From contig CP043547.1 in assembly GCA_009664345.1 (NCBI GenBank), forward strand, positions 3,934,709-3,998,708: DNA of 64,000 nucleotides. Reading direction: 5' to 3'. Position numbers and translations under genes: made by a program. The notes under the pieces were generated by a model. That model did not search any database, was not told where the DNA came from, and saw only the letters and a program-made list of their open reading frames with translations. The DNA is from Planctomycetales bacterium 10988. GTDB lineage: Bacteria > Planctomycetota > Planctomycetia > Pirellulales > Pb10988. Each line of letters begins with the position of its first letter. The first letter of the stretch is position 1. This document shows positions 36,653 through 44,343 of this stretch, in pieces.

Positions 36653-37528
36653 ATGATCGAGTTGCCCGATGTCACCAATGAACGAGAATACCGCGTTTTT
36701 GCGATGAAACGCTCGGGGCATCACGCCGTGATGAACTGGCTGATTGGGCATTTTTCCGGACCGATCTACTTTCTCAATAATGGCAGTTTTGAACAGCAGA
36801 TCGAATTTTGCTCCACCCGCGTCGGGCGAATGCAGCGGACGGGCCTCTTTTCCGGACGCGTGAGTATCTTTTGCAATCGCGGCGAAAACATGCAACTCGT
36901 CGAGCATATTCACAAAAAAGAATACCTCGATGATCCCCCTCGCCGACTCCGGGCGATGCTGGCCAGTGAAAAGAAAACGCTCGAAGAGACCCCGTTTCCG
37001 ACCGAGCGTGAAGCCTATCTTTTTAACTTGGAGGACTTCCACCTCGACGACCTTCCGCTGGTTCCTTGGGAGGCAACCGCACGCGGCAACAGTGCCAAGA
37101 GTCGCGGGTTGATCGTTCTTCGCGATCCTTATAATTGGCTGGCCAGCCGGAAGAAGGGAAATTTTCCCATTAGCCAGGAGGTGCTTTCCGCTTGGAAGAG
37201 CCATGCCCGCGAGGCCGTGAAGCCGGAGAAGCTCGATCAACCGCTAGTGATCAATTACAACCTTTGGTTTCAATCGCAGGACTATCGCGAGTCGATCGCC
37301 GATTGCTTGCAACTCACGCCGACCGATGAGGGGATCGACTACATCGCCGACTTCGGAGGCGGCAGCAGTTTCACCGGGTTTGAATATCAGCATCGTGCCC
37401 GCGAGATGGGCGTCTTGACCCGCTATAAAGAATTCAAGCACGATGCCGAATACCGCCGTTACTTCGAAGAAGACCCCGAACTCGTCGCCCTCGGCAAGGA
37501 AGTTTTTGCCATGTCCCCGCTGCGATAA
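36653..37528 (+). CDS. Sulfotransferase-like P-loop protein
   Basis: A 291-residue cytoplasmic protein. Near the N-terminus, VFAMKRSGHHAVMNWLIGHF resembles the 5'-phosphosulfate binding loop of PAPS-dependent sulfotransferases, in the KRSGHH variant. The later SRGLIVLRDPYNWLASRKK matches the 3'-phosphate binding block (R...S). It would transfer sulfate from PAPS to a carbohydrate or similar acceptor; the acceptor is unknown. The RSGHHA variant loop is what I recall from atypical bacterial sulfotransferase-family members, so an unrelated nucleotide-binding role cannot be excluded. It ends 12 bases from the convergent DUF1501 gene. Confidence 0.7.
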   Translation: MIELPDVTNEREYRVFAMKRSGHHAVMNWLIGHFSGPIYFLNNGSFEQQIEFCSTRVGRMQRTGLFSGRVSIFCNRGENMQLVEHIHKKEYLDDPPRRLRAMLASEKKTLEETPFPTEREAYLFNLEDFHLDDLPLVPWEATARGNSAKSRGLIVLRDPYNWLASRKKGNFPISQEVLSAWKSHAREAVKPEKLDQPLVINYNLWFQSQDYRESIADCLQLTPTDEGIDYIADFGGGSSFTGFEYQHRAREMGVLTRYKEFKHDAEYRRYFEEDPELVALGKEVFAMSPLR

Positions 37529-37540
37529 CACTAAAAGTCG

Positions 37541-38842
37541 CTAAGCAATCAAGGAATGGATCGGCGTTCCGGAGTCGGAAATGCGAATCGGTCGGCCTTG
37601 AGGACTATAAACTTCTTTGTCCGGGTCCATTCCTAAGAGCGTTGCTACGGTGGCGAAGAAGTTCGGCACGGTGACCGCATCGCGAACGACCTTGGCCCCG
37701 ATTTCGTCGGTTGCCCCATAGGCTTGTCCTGCCCGAACCCCTCCGCCAGCCAGCACCGCCGACCAGGCTGCCGGGTAATGATCACGCCCATCGTTGGCAC
37801 TAATTCGCGGGGTGCGGCCAAACTCTCCCATCCAAATCACCAAGGTATCGTCGAGCAAATCCCGCTGATCGAGGTCTTCCAACAAGGTGGACATCGCCGG
37901 ATCGAGCAACCCGAGCAAGTGTTCAATCGCGGCGAAATTATCATAGTGCGTATCCCAACCATCGAGCATCACTTCGACGAAAGGCACGCCGGACTCGATC
38001 AATCGCCGGGCCATCAGGCAACCGCGGCCAAAGTCATGTTCGCCATATTTGGCCCGCATCTGCGAAGTTTCTTCCTCCAGATCGAAGGCCGAAACGAGCG
38101 GCGAATGCATCAGCGAAGTCGCCTGTTGATAGACCTTGTTCTGCGAGGCCACCGCCGGAAGTTGGGTCTGTTGTTGAAATTGTCCTTGCAGGAAAGCGAA
38201 CGCTTCTTGCCGTCGCGAGAAACGCGAGGCATTCAGGTCCTTAGGATAAGCGACGTTATTCATCCCATTCTTCGGATCAAGCACGGTATACGGTTGATGC
38301 TCGACTCCCAAAAATCCCGCCCCGATGCTCGGGCCATTGATACTGACAAAGTGTGGCAAGTCCAACGCAACGTCGGTCCGTTCGTGGCTGACCCAAGCCC
38401 CGAGGCTCGGATGGCGAAAACTCCCCGCCGGAATGTATCCGGTGTGCATTAAATACTGCCCGCGATCGTGATTCCCTTCTTTACTCGTCATGGACCGAAG
38501 GATCGCCATCTGATGGGCTTGCTCCGCCACTCGCGGCAGATGCTCCGAAATCTCGACGCCAGGAATCCGGGTCTTGATGGAGCGGAAAGGGCCGCCTTCC
38601 CGCGTGCCAGGTTTCGGATCGAACGTGTCAAGGTGACTCGGGCCGCCATTCATCCACAGCAAGATACATTGTTTATAAGGACGCGATGGCGAAACTCCCG
38701 CTTGCAAACGACTTCGCTGTTGCCAAAACGGAATCGAGAGCGAAAGCCCCGCTCCGAGACCTCCTTGCAACAATTGACGACGCGAACAAATCCCCGCAAA
38801 GTGAGAACCTTGGCAAGAAGAAGGTTGTTGTGTAGCCGACAT
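37541..38842 (-). CDS. DUF1501 protein, Tat-exported (first pair)
   Basis: A member of the alkaline-phosphatase-like DUF1501 family, expanded in Planctomycetota. CSRRQLLQGGLGAGLSLSIP near the N-terminus is a twin-arginine signal. Family blocks include LWMNGGPSHLDTFDPKPG, NHDRGQYLMHTGY, VMLDGWDTHYDNF and WMGEFGRTPRI. The frame opens earlier, but the ATG at 38842 has GAGGGG upstream, giving 433 residues. It follows the DUF1549 gene on the same strand, the standard arrangement, and the two are thought to act together in the periplasm on an unknown substrate, perhaps sulfated polysaccharides; that role is inferred from genomic association in the phylum, not from this sequence. Confidence 0.92.
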   Translation of the reverse strand: MSATQQPSSCQGSHFAGICSRRQLLQGGLGAGLSLSIPFWQQRSRLQAGVSPSRPYKQCILLWMNGGPSHLDTFDPKPGTREGGPFRSIKTRIPGVEISEHLPRVAEQAHQMAILRSMTSKEGNHDRGQYLMHTGYIPAGSFRHPSLGAWVSHERTDVALDLPHFVSINGPSIGAGFLGVEHQPYTVLDPKNGMNNVAYPKDLNASRFSRRQEAFAFLQGQFQQQTQLPAVASQNKVYQQATSLMHSPLVSAFDLEEETSQMRAKYGEHDFGRGCLMARRLIESGVPFVEVMLDGWDTHYDNFAAIEHLLGLLDPAMSTLLEDLDQRDLLDDTLVIWMGEFGRTPRISANDGRDHYPAAWSAVLAGGGVRAGQAYGATDEIGAKVVRDAVTVPNFFATVATLLGMDPDKEVYSPQGRPIRISDSGTPIHSLIA

Positions 38843-38876
38843 GAGAAAACCCCTCGATGATTTCAATGTTCGCTGT

Positions 38877-38897
38877 AAATTCAAAAGTACTTTTTAT
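38877..38897. repeat. AAAAGTACTTTT element, copy 3
   Basis: AAATTCAAAAGTACTTTTTAT with a near-palindromic core, preceded by GT as in the copy at 8726. It lies in the spacer between the DUF1549 and DUF1501 genes. Confidence 0.6.
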
Positions 38898-38926
38898 GTT
38901 AAATCAAAAAATCAGTTTTTGCCTTT

Positions 38927-38948
38927 AAATTCAAAAAGTACTTTTAAT
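38927..38948. repeat. AAAAGTACTTTT element, copy 4
   Basis: AAATTCAAAAAGTACTTTTA then AT, a second copy in the same spacer 50 bases from copy 3. It overlaps the stop codon of the DUF1549 gene, which supplies part of the palindrome. Confidence 0.55.
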
Positions 38949-40884
38949 GATTGTGATTGAATTCGCTACTGTTGAGTAAAGCCCAGAAAAGGTCTTCATA
39001 GGCTTGGGCTTCAGGCGTGTCACCACTGGAGTACGTTGCCAGGATGCGGAAAGGCTCTTTCGCAGCAAAGTCCTCTAAGGCAGTAACATAGAGGCCGGCG
39101 TCGGCATTGTTCTTCATCTTTCCGGCCACTTCGCGGAAGTCCGCGGCGGTCTCGGCCATATCGATCAACTGTTTGAAATCAGCATCGTCAGGGGCATTGC
39201 GAATCCCGGCGGAAACACTCATTCTTGATCGAGCTGTTTGGATACGTGCCCAAAAGCCGGTGGGTTCCTCGGACTTCGTCTTCACCACTTGCCGAGGGGC
39301 ATGGATAAACTGGAGCCAATGACTCATCTCGGAGGCAGTCGGCTCTCGCGAAAGCGTTTGCAGGTACAAAGCCTCGATCCGTTCGCGGTCCGAAGTGACT
39401 TCTTCCAGCAAGCGATCTAGATACAACCCTTCCGTTTTTCGCGTCAGCCCACTCACGAGCGGTCCATTCATCGCGGTAAGTGCCCCGGCGATGGTGAGAG
39501 ATTCGCCCCCGACTTCGGCCATTTCATCGGTTCCCAAAGCAACCACCGTTTGCCGCAAGACCGCCGTGCGAATGAGGTCCGATTTGCCTTGGGTGATACG
39601 GTCGAGCAGTCCGCTCCCCTCCGTCGCCTGCAAAACAATATTGAGCGAGACTTCGACATCCAGCGGTTTGAGCGGATAGGCACTCCACAAATTCCCTTCG
39701 TTTTGAGAAGTCTCCGCACAGGCGAGTTGATAGGCTTCGCTCTGACAGATTACGCGGAACAGATGCCGCACGTCGTGATCATGGTCCTTGAAATCTTCCG
39801 CCAACCGCTCGAACAGCTCGGGCATTTCCGCAGGATTGCCGGGCCGCAAGTCGTCGATCGGCTCGACAAGGCCGCGACCCAGTAGTAACCCCCACATCCG
39901 ATTGACGTACGCTTTGGCAAAATAAGGATTGTTCTTCGAAGTGATCCAATCGGCCAACGAGACCCGGCGGCTCTGCCATTTCGAAACCGATTTGCCATCG
40001 AGGGTTCGCGGATCGACCGAGGCATATTCAGCATAAGAGCCGAAGAGTTGCTCCAAGCGGCCGGTCGTCGGCGGCGAGAACCAACGGTCCTTCGTATCCA
40101 TCCGCAAGAGGCCTGTCACATAAATGCCGTCGATACTATTGGGCCAAGTCTTGGTGAAGTTGGCGGCGAAGGCATTGAAGTCGGCCTGCTTCCACGACTC
40201 GCTGGGGTGGTCGTGGCACTGGGCACATTGAATGCGAACGCCGAGGAAGAGTTCACTTGTCTTCCCGGTAAGTTCGGGAATCGATTGAAAATGCCGCAAG
40301 AAAAAGTTCGTCGCCGGGTTGTATCTCGCTTCCCAATCATCGGGGTCGCGGCGAGCCCCTTGCGGAGTCCGCAGCGTATTCCAACCCTCCGCGGTCAGCA
40401 ACTCGGTGGTGATTTCCTCCCAGCTCCGGTTTTCCGCAAAACTTTCTTGCAGCCAATCGCGGAAGGCATCTTTATCAATGATCGCCGAACGGAACAGCCG
40501 CCCCATGAGTTGCGTATTCCAATAACCGGCCCAATGCTCGGCATAGGCTTCGCTGGCTAGCAGCTCTTCGATTTTCTCCGCCCGCTTGTCGCTTGATGGG
40601 TCTTGTTGGAAGGAGCAAATGGCTTCCGGCGTTGGGAGTTTTCCGGTTAAATCTAAGTGAATCCGCCGCAAGAACGCTTCCTCGGATGCCGGCGGAGCAG
40701 GCTCCAACTCGGCGTTTTGCCAAGCCTCCCGCAAATGTTGATCGATCTCGGCCACCACCGAAGGCACTTCCGCTGCCAGCGAGATCGAGATCATTCCGCC
40801 CAAACAACTCACGATCGCCAGACCGAGGCATCGACTTCGCGCCAGCCTCGTTGCTGATTTCGAATGAGTAAGCAACCCCAACAT
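38944..40884 (-). CDS. DUF1549/DUF1553 protein with one heme motif (first pair)
   Basis: A secreted 646-residue protein. The N-terminal signal peptide (RCLGLAIVSCLGGMISISLA, ending near residue 38) is followed by the DUF1549 block with FLRRIHLDLTGKLPTPEAIC, the CxxCH motif in CAQCHDHPSESWKQADFNAF, and the DUF1553 block with YFAKAYVNRMWGLLLGRGLV. It belongs to the lineage-specific family paired with DUF1501 proteins, which have periplasmic roles not yet assigned. The start ATG has AGGGAG eight bases upstream. The next gene on the same strand is its DUF1501 partner; the 100-base spacer holds two palindromic elements. Confidence 0.92.
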   Translation of the reverse strand: MLGLLTHSKSATRLARSRCLGLAIVSCLGGMISISLAAEVPSVVAEIDQHLREAWQNAELEPAPPASEEAFLRRIHLDLTGKLPTPEAICSFQQDPSSDKRAEKIEELLASEAYAEHWAGYWNTQLMGRLFRSAIIDKDAFRDWLQESFAENRSWEEITTELLTAEGWNTLRTPQGARRDPDDWEARYNPATNFFLRHFQSIPELTGKTSELFLGVRIQCAQCHDHPSESWKQADFNAFAANFTKTWPNSIDGIYVTGLLRMDTKDRWFSPPTTGRLEQLFGSYAEYASVDPRTLDGKSVSKWQSRRVSLADWITSKNNPYFAKAYVNRMWGLLLGRGLVEPIDDLRPGNPAEMPELFERLAEDFKDHDHDVRHLFRVICQSEAYQLACAETSQNEGNLWSAYPLKPLDVEVSLNIVLQATEGSGLLDRITQGKSDLIRTAVLRQTVVALGTDEMAEVGGESLTIAGALTAMNGPLVSGLTRKTEGLYLDRLLEEVTSDRERIEALYLQTLSREPTASEMSHWLQFIHAPRQVVKTKSEEPTGFWARIQTARSRMSVSAGIRNAPDDADFKQLIDMAETAADFREVAGKMKNNADAGLYVTALEDFAAKEPFRILATYSSGDTPEAQAYEDLFWALLNSSEFNHNH

Positions 40885-41181
40885 GATGAATTCTCCCTGA
40901 ATTTCGACAAACGGAGCCAGCCGGCACCCCCTCGGTCCTTGCTGGTCTACGCTTTTTCCAATGGGTGTCGATGCACCTCGATCGTGATAGGGATACCGAT
41001 CCTTCCGTTTGGCAGTTTCAAGTTTTTCAAAAAAGGAAAAAGGATGATTTTGAATTGGATCAAAAGAGGAGTTTTCTAGAGGTTGGCCAAAATTCGCTTG
41101 TACGATGGTGCATCGCGCCTACGATTTCACAACTGCGACCAAACGGAAGTATCGCTACTCCATCAAATTTTAAGTGAAATC

Positions 41182-42597
41182 ATGTACCTAACATTACGAA
41201 AGACCTGGACGTTTGCCTTGGTGGTTACTCTTCTGGCCGGGGTGGCCTCCTCATCACTTCAAGCGAGAGAAAAGGAGGAGGAGACCTCGAAGACCGAGCT
41301 AAAATATCCTGCCTATGTGACGGAATATGACATTGCCACGCGGGATGCCCTTTATTATGACCGGATGGTCCGACCTTTGATTCAAGGTGATGACCCCGGC
41401 GAATGGGAGGTCCTATATGGCTTGGCGGATCAGGTCGGGGGTTGGGTGGATTCCGCCATCAATCCTCAAGAAATTGCCGCGGTGATAACTCAGGCGATGT
41501 CCATTGAAGGGCAACCGCTCGATAAACTCGATCATCTGGTGGCCGATTGTGCGAAGATTCTTCATGTGCCGAAGCCAGCGGTCTTTATCAAAAACGACTA
41601 CGCTCCGCGGATTTATTTGGCCAATACCCCCAACCTCACTGAGGAGGCCGACGATCGAATCCTCGTGATGACGTCGGAACTCTTAAAGCTTTTTGAAGAA
41701 CGACCTCATGAATTGCGGTTTCTCATCGGGCGAGAACTAGCCCATATCAAATGCGATACGGAGCAAACTCGCTTTGTTTTTTATGGCTTGTTTACGACGA
41801 TCCGCGGCATCGATTTGAACCTGATCCCTGCCGATTATCGCGGAGTGTTGCCGACCTTGGCCTTGGGAAGGTTCTTTAGTTGGGCTCGTGAGATGGAGAT
41901 TTCGGCGGATCGGGCTGGCCTGCTCTGTTGCCAAGACCCCCAAGTGGCTTACCAAGCCTTGGCCCGTTTGCTGCATGGCCTGCAAGCCGATAGTGATTGG
42001 ATCGATCCAGAAAATCCTGACTTCAATACCGACAAGATCGTGAAGGAGTACCGGCAGTGGGAGGATCAAACCTTCGTGTCCATGGTCAAGGAGTTCAAGG
42101 AAAGCTCGCGTGAAACGCCCTTTATTCCCGAACGCTTGGCCGCTTTGAAAATGTGGGCAGACACTGGGAGCTATCAGAAAATTCTCGATCGCGAGTCTGG
42201 AGAGGTCACGCGTTCGACATTTGAAATTCAGGCAATCTCCATTGATGGAATGGCTGCGGAGGAAGACCCGGTCGATGCCTATTTGATCGGATATACAAAG
42301 GGGAACAAGATTTTCGAATCCGTCATGGTGGAAGACGCGACGGAAGCCACCTGGCGAGAGATGGCGATCCTGCGTGCCTTTACCGATGGGCAACCGCTAT
42401 TTGTGGAAATTTGGGATAGCAATTATACTTTTGATTCGTTAGTCGCCGGGTTTGTTGTCTATCCGGAGAAAGGAAAGAACCTTTATACCACCCAATTGGT
42501 TTGGGATTGGCAAGAGCGGACCAATAAAGTCCGTTCGAATGTCGTGAAGGTTCGGCTCAAGTTCGAAGGGGACGACTCAGAGAAAGAGCAACCATGA
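41182..42597 (+). CDS. M48-like protein lacking a zinc-binding histidine
   Basis: A secreted protein of 471 residues. KTWTFALVVTLLAGVASSSL is a signal peptide when the ATG at 41182 is used; the frame opens 33 codons earlier without one. The fold appears to be M48 (HtpX/Ste24-type) metallopeptidase: the helix that normally carries HExxH reads LIGRELAHIKC (R184-E-L-A-H188), and the downstream EISADRAGLL keeps the third ligand Glu and the following Asp. The first zinc His is thus replaced by Arg, and activity is doubtful. The C-terminal quarter is a separate beta-rich domain. The stop codon overlaps the start of a small lipoprotein gene by ATGA, so the two are translationally coupled. Confidence 0.8.
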   Translation: MYLTLRKTWTFALVVTLLAGVASSSLQAREKEEETSKTELKYPAYVTEYDIATRDALYYDRMVRPLIQGDDPGEWEVLYGLADQVGGWVDSAINPQEIAAVITQAMSIEGQPLDKLDHLVADCAKILHVPKPAVFIKNDYAPRIYLANTPNLTEEADDRILVMTSELLKLFEERPHELRFLIGRELAHIKCDTEQTRFVFYGLFTTIRGIDLNLIPADYRGVLPTLALGRFFSWAREMEISADRAGLLCCQDPQVAYQALARLLHGLQADSDWIDPENPDFNTDKIVKEYRQWEDQTFVSMVKEFKESSRETPFIPERLAALKMWADTGSYQKILDRESGEVTRSTFEIQAISIDGMAAEEDPVDAYLIGYTKGNKIFESVMVEDATEATWREMAILRAFTDGQPLFVEIWDSNYTFDSLVAGFVVYPEKGKNLYTTQLVWDWQERTNKVRSNVVKVRLKFEGDDSEKEQP

Positions 42598-42755
42598 ATG
42601 TTCTAAAAACCACTTTTTATCTTCTGGTGATGTTCGTGATCGGGTTCGCCTTGACCTTTACGCTCGGTTGCGGAGATTCCGACACCGCCGAGGAAACGAA
42701 TCCCGTCGAAACCGAAGTCGGCGAAGGTGAAGATCAATTCGATACCGAGCTATAG
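42594..42755 (+). CDS. Small lipoprotein, 53 aa
   Basis: The ATG lies in an ATGA overlap with the stop of the M48-like gene. The product has a hydrophobic N-terminal segment (FYLLVMFVIGFALTFTLG) ending in a lipobox-like TLGC (Cys26), then an acidic tail (GDSDTAEETNPVETEVGEGE). It is probably a membrane-anchored lipoprotein partner of the protein encoded before it. A terminator hairpin follows closely, supporting a real operon end. Confidence 0.75.
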   Translation: MNVLKTTFYLLVMFVIGFALTFTLGCGDSDTAEETNPVETEVGEGEDQFDTEL

Positions 42756-42769
42756 GAATCAATAAAATT

Positions 42770-42816
42770 AAAAAGCGCCTTTTGGAAAAATCATCAAAAG
42801 GCGCTTTTTGTTTTTT
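42770..42816. terminator. Bidirectional Rho-independent terminator
   Basis: A 15-bp stem, AAAAAGCGCCTTTTG pairing with CAAAAGGCGCTTTTT, around a 10-base loop with a T-run. It separates the lipoprotein gene from the convergent DUF1501 gene and can serve both. Confidence 0.92.
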
Positions 42817-42835
42817 GTTACGGAATTGAAAGTAT

Positions 42836-44332
42836 TTAGCCGACGATTTTGTGGTAGGCTTCGCCTTCGTTGAGGGTGGGGCGTTCGGGACGGCCTTTGT
42901 GGTTGTAGACAACTCGCATGTGATCGAGGCCGAGCAAGTGAAGAATCGTCGCGTGGAAGTCATGCACGTGCAGACGATCTTCAATCGCATGCAGGCCGAT
43001 TTCATCCGTCGCTCCGAGCATTCGTCCGCCTTGGATTCCCGCTCCGGCCATGAACATGGTGAAGCCGTAAGGATTGTGATCGCGACCATCGCCCTTTTCG
43101 CTCATCGGCGTGCGGCCAAATTCTCCCCCCCAGACAACGAGCGTTTCATCGAGCAGGCCACGTTGTTTGAGGTCCTTGAGAAGACCCGCCACCGGCTTGT
43201 CCATCGATTGGCAAAGCTCGGCGTGCCGCTTTTCCAGACCACTATGCGAGTCCCACCGGCTACCGGCTCCGTGGAAGAGTTGCACGAAGCGAACGCCGCG
43301 TTCGACTAACCGCCGGGCCAAGAGACATTGCTGGCCGAACTCGGCGGTTGCCTTTTGATCCATGCCGTAGAGTTGCTTCGTCTTTTCCGTTTCCTCGGAC
43401 AACTCGACGGCCTCGGGGGCTTCGGCTTGCATCCGGAAGGCAAGTTCATAACTGCGAATGCGGGCATCGAGTTCGGTTTGGGCTTCGCGGGAGATTTGAT
43501 GTTCGCGATTGAGTTGATCGAGGAACGTGAGCTTTGCTTCTTGTTGTTCCGCTGAAATCATCGAAGGAGTTTCCAAGTCGCGAATCGGCGTTGGCCCGGA
43601 CTGGAACGGGGTCCCTTGGTAGAGGGCCGGCATGAATCCGGTGCCCCAGTTACGGACGCCATTAACCGGAGTACGGCCGCCTGTATTCATCACGACAAAC
43701 GCGGGAAGGGATTGATTTTCGGTCCCCAGGCCATAAGTTACCCAACTTCCCAGCGAGGGCCGCCCCGCCAACGTCGAGCCGGTCACCATCTGACAAACTC
43801 CGCCAGCGTGGTTGAGTCCGTTACTCCAGCAAGAACGAATCACCGAGATATCATCGGCACAGGTGGCGATCTCCGGCAGCCAGTCGGACACCCAAACGCC
43901 CCCTTTACCGTGGCGTTTCCACTTTCGCGGCGAGGCCATGATCGGGGCGTTCTGCTCGCCCATTGCAAGAAGAACCTTGCCGAAACTTTCCGGTTGCGGT
44001 TTGCCATGGAGTTTTTCCAAGGCAGGTTTTGGATCAAAGAGGTCGATGTGACTCGGGCCGCCTTCCATGAAAAGGAAGATGACGTTCTTGGCTTTCGCCG
44101 GGAAATGCGTTGGCTTCGGAGCGAGCGGAGAATCCCCCATCGCCGGGGAAGCGGCCTGTTCGCCAGTGTGGGATTCTTTAGCCAGCAGCTTTCGCGCGAA
44201 GTCGTCTTGACCCAAAAGAAAAGAAAGTGCCAGGCCCCCGAACGCCCCGCCCCCTTTGAGGAGCATGTCGCGGCGGGTGATGGCTTGGGCTTCTTCCGGG
44301 GAAGGAAACGCATTCGGTGCAGGAAGTTTCAT
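42836..44332 (-). CDS. DUF1501 protein (second pair)
   Basis: A second DUF1501 family member, 498 residues from the ATG at 44332. The frame continues upstream into the end of the preceding gene, so the longer start is unlikely. The N-terminus has TRRDMLLKGGGAFGGLALSF, a twin-arginine type export signal. Family blocks include FLFMEGGPSHIDLFDPKPAL, LLARRLVERGVRFVQLF and WGGEFGRTPMSEKGDGRDHN. It starts 11 bases after the stop of the PSD1-type gene, forming a tight operon with it. The substrate is unknown. Confidence 0.92.
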   Translation of the reverse strand: MKLPAPNAFPSPEEAQAITRRDMLLKGGGAFGGLALSFLLGQDDFARKLLAKESHTGEQAASPAMGDSPLAPKPTHFPAKAKNVIFLFMEGGPSHIDLFDPKPALEKLHGKPQPESFGKVLLAMGEQNAPIMASPRKWKRHGKGGVWVSDWLPEIATCADDISVIRSCWSNGLNHAGGVCQMVTGSTLAGRPSLGSWVTYGLGTENQSLPAFVVMNTGGRTPVNGVRNWGTGFMPALYQGTPFQSGPTPIRDLETPSMISAEQQEAKLTFLDQLNREHQISREAQTELDARIRSYELAFRMQAEAPEAVELSEETEKTKQLYGMDQKATAEFGQQCLLARRLVERGVRFVQLFHGAGSRWDSHSGLEKRHAELCQSMDKPVAGLLKDLKQRGLLDETLVVWGGEFGRTPMSEKGDGRDHNPYGFTMFMAGAGIQGGRMLGATDEIGLHAIEDRLHVHDFHATILHLLGLDHMRVVYNHKGRPERPTLNEGEAYHKIVG

Positions 44333-44343
44333 CGGCTTCGCTC

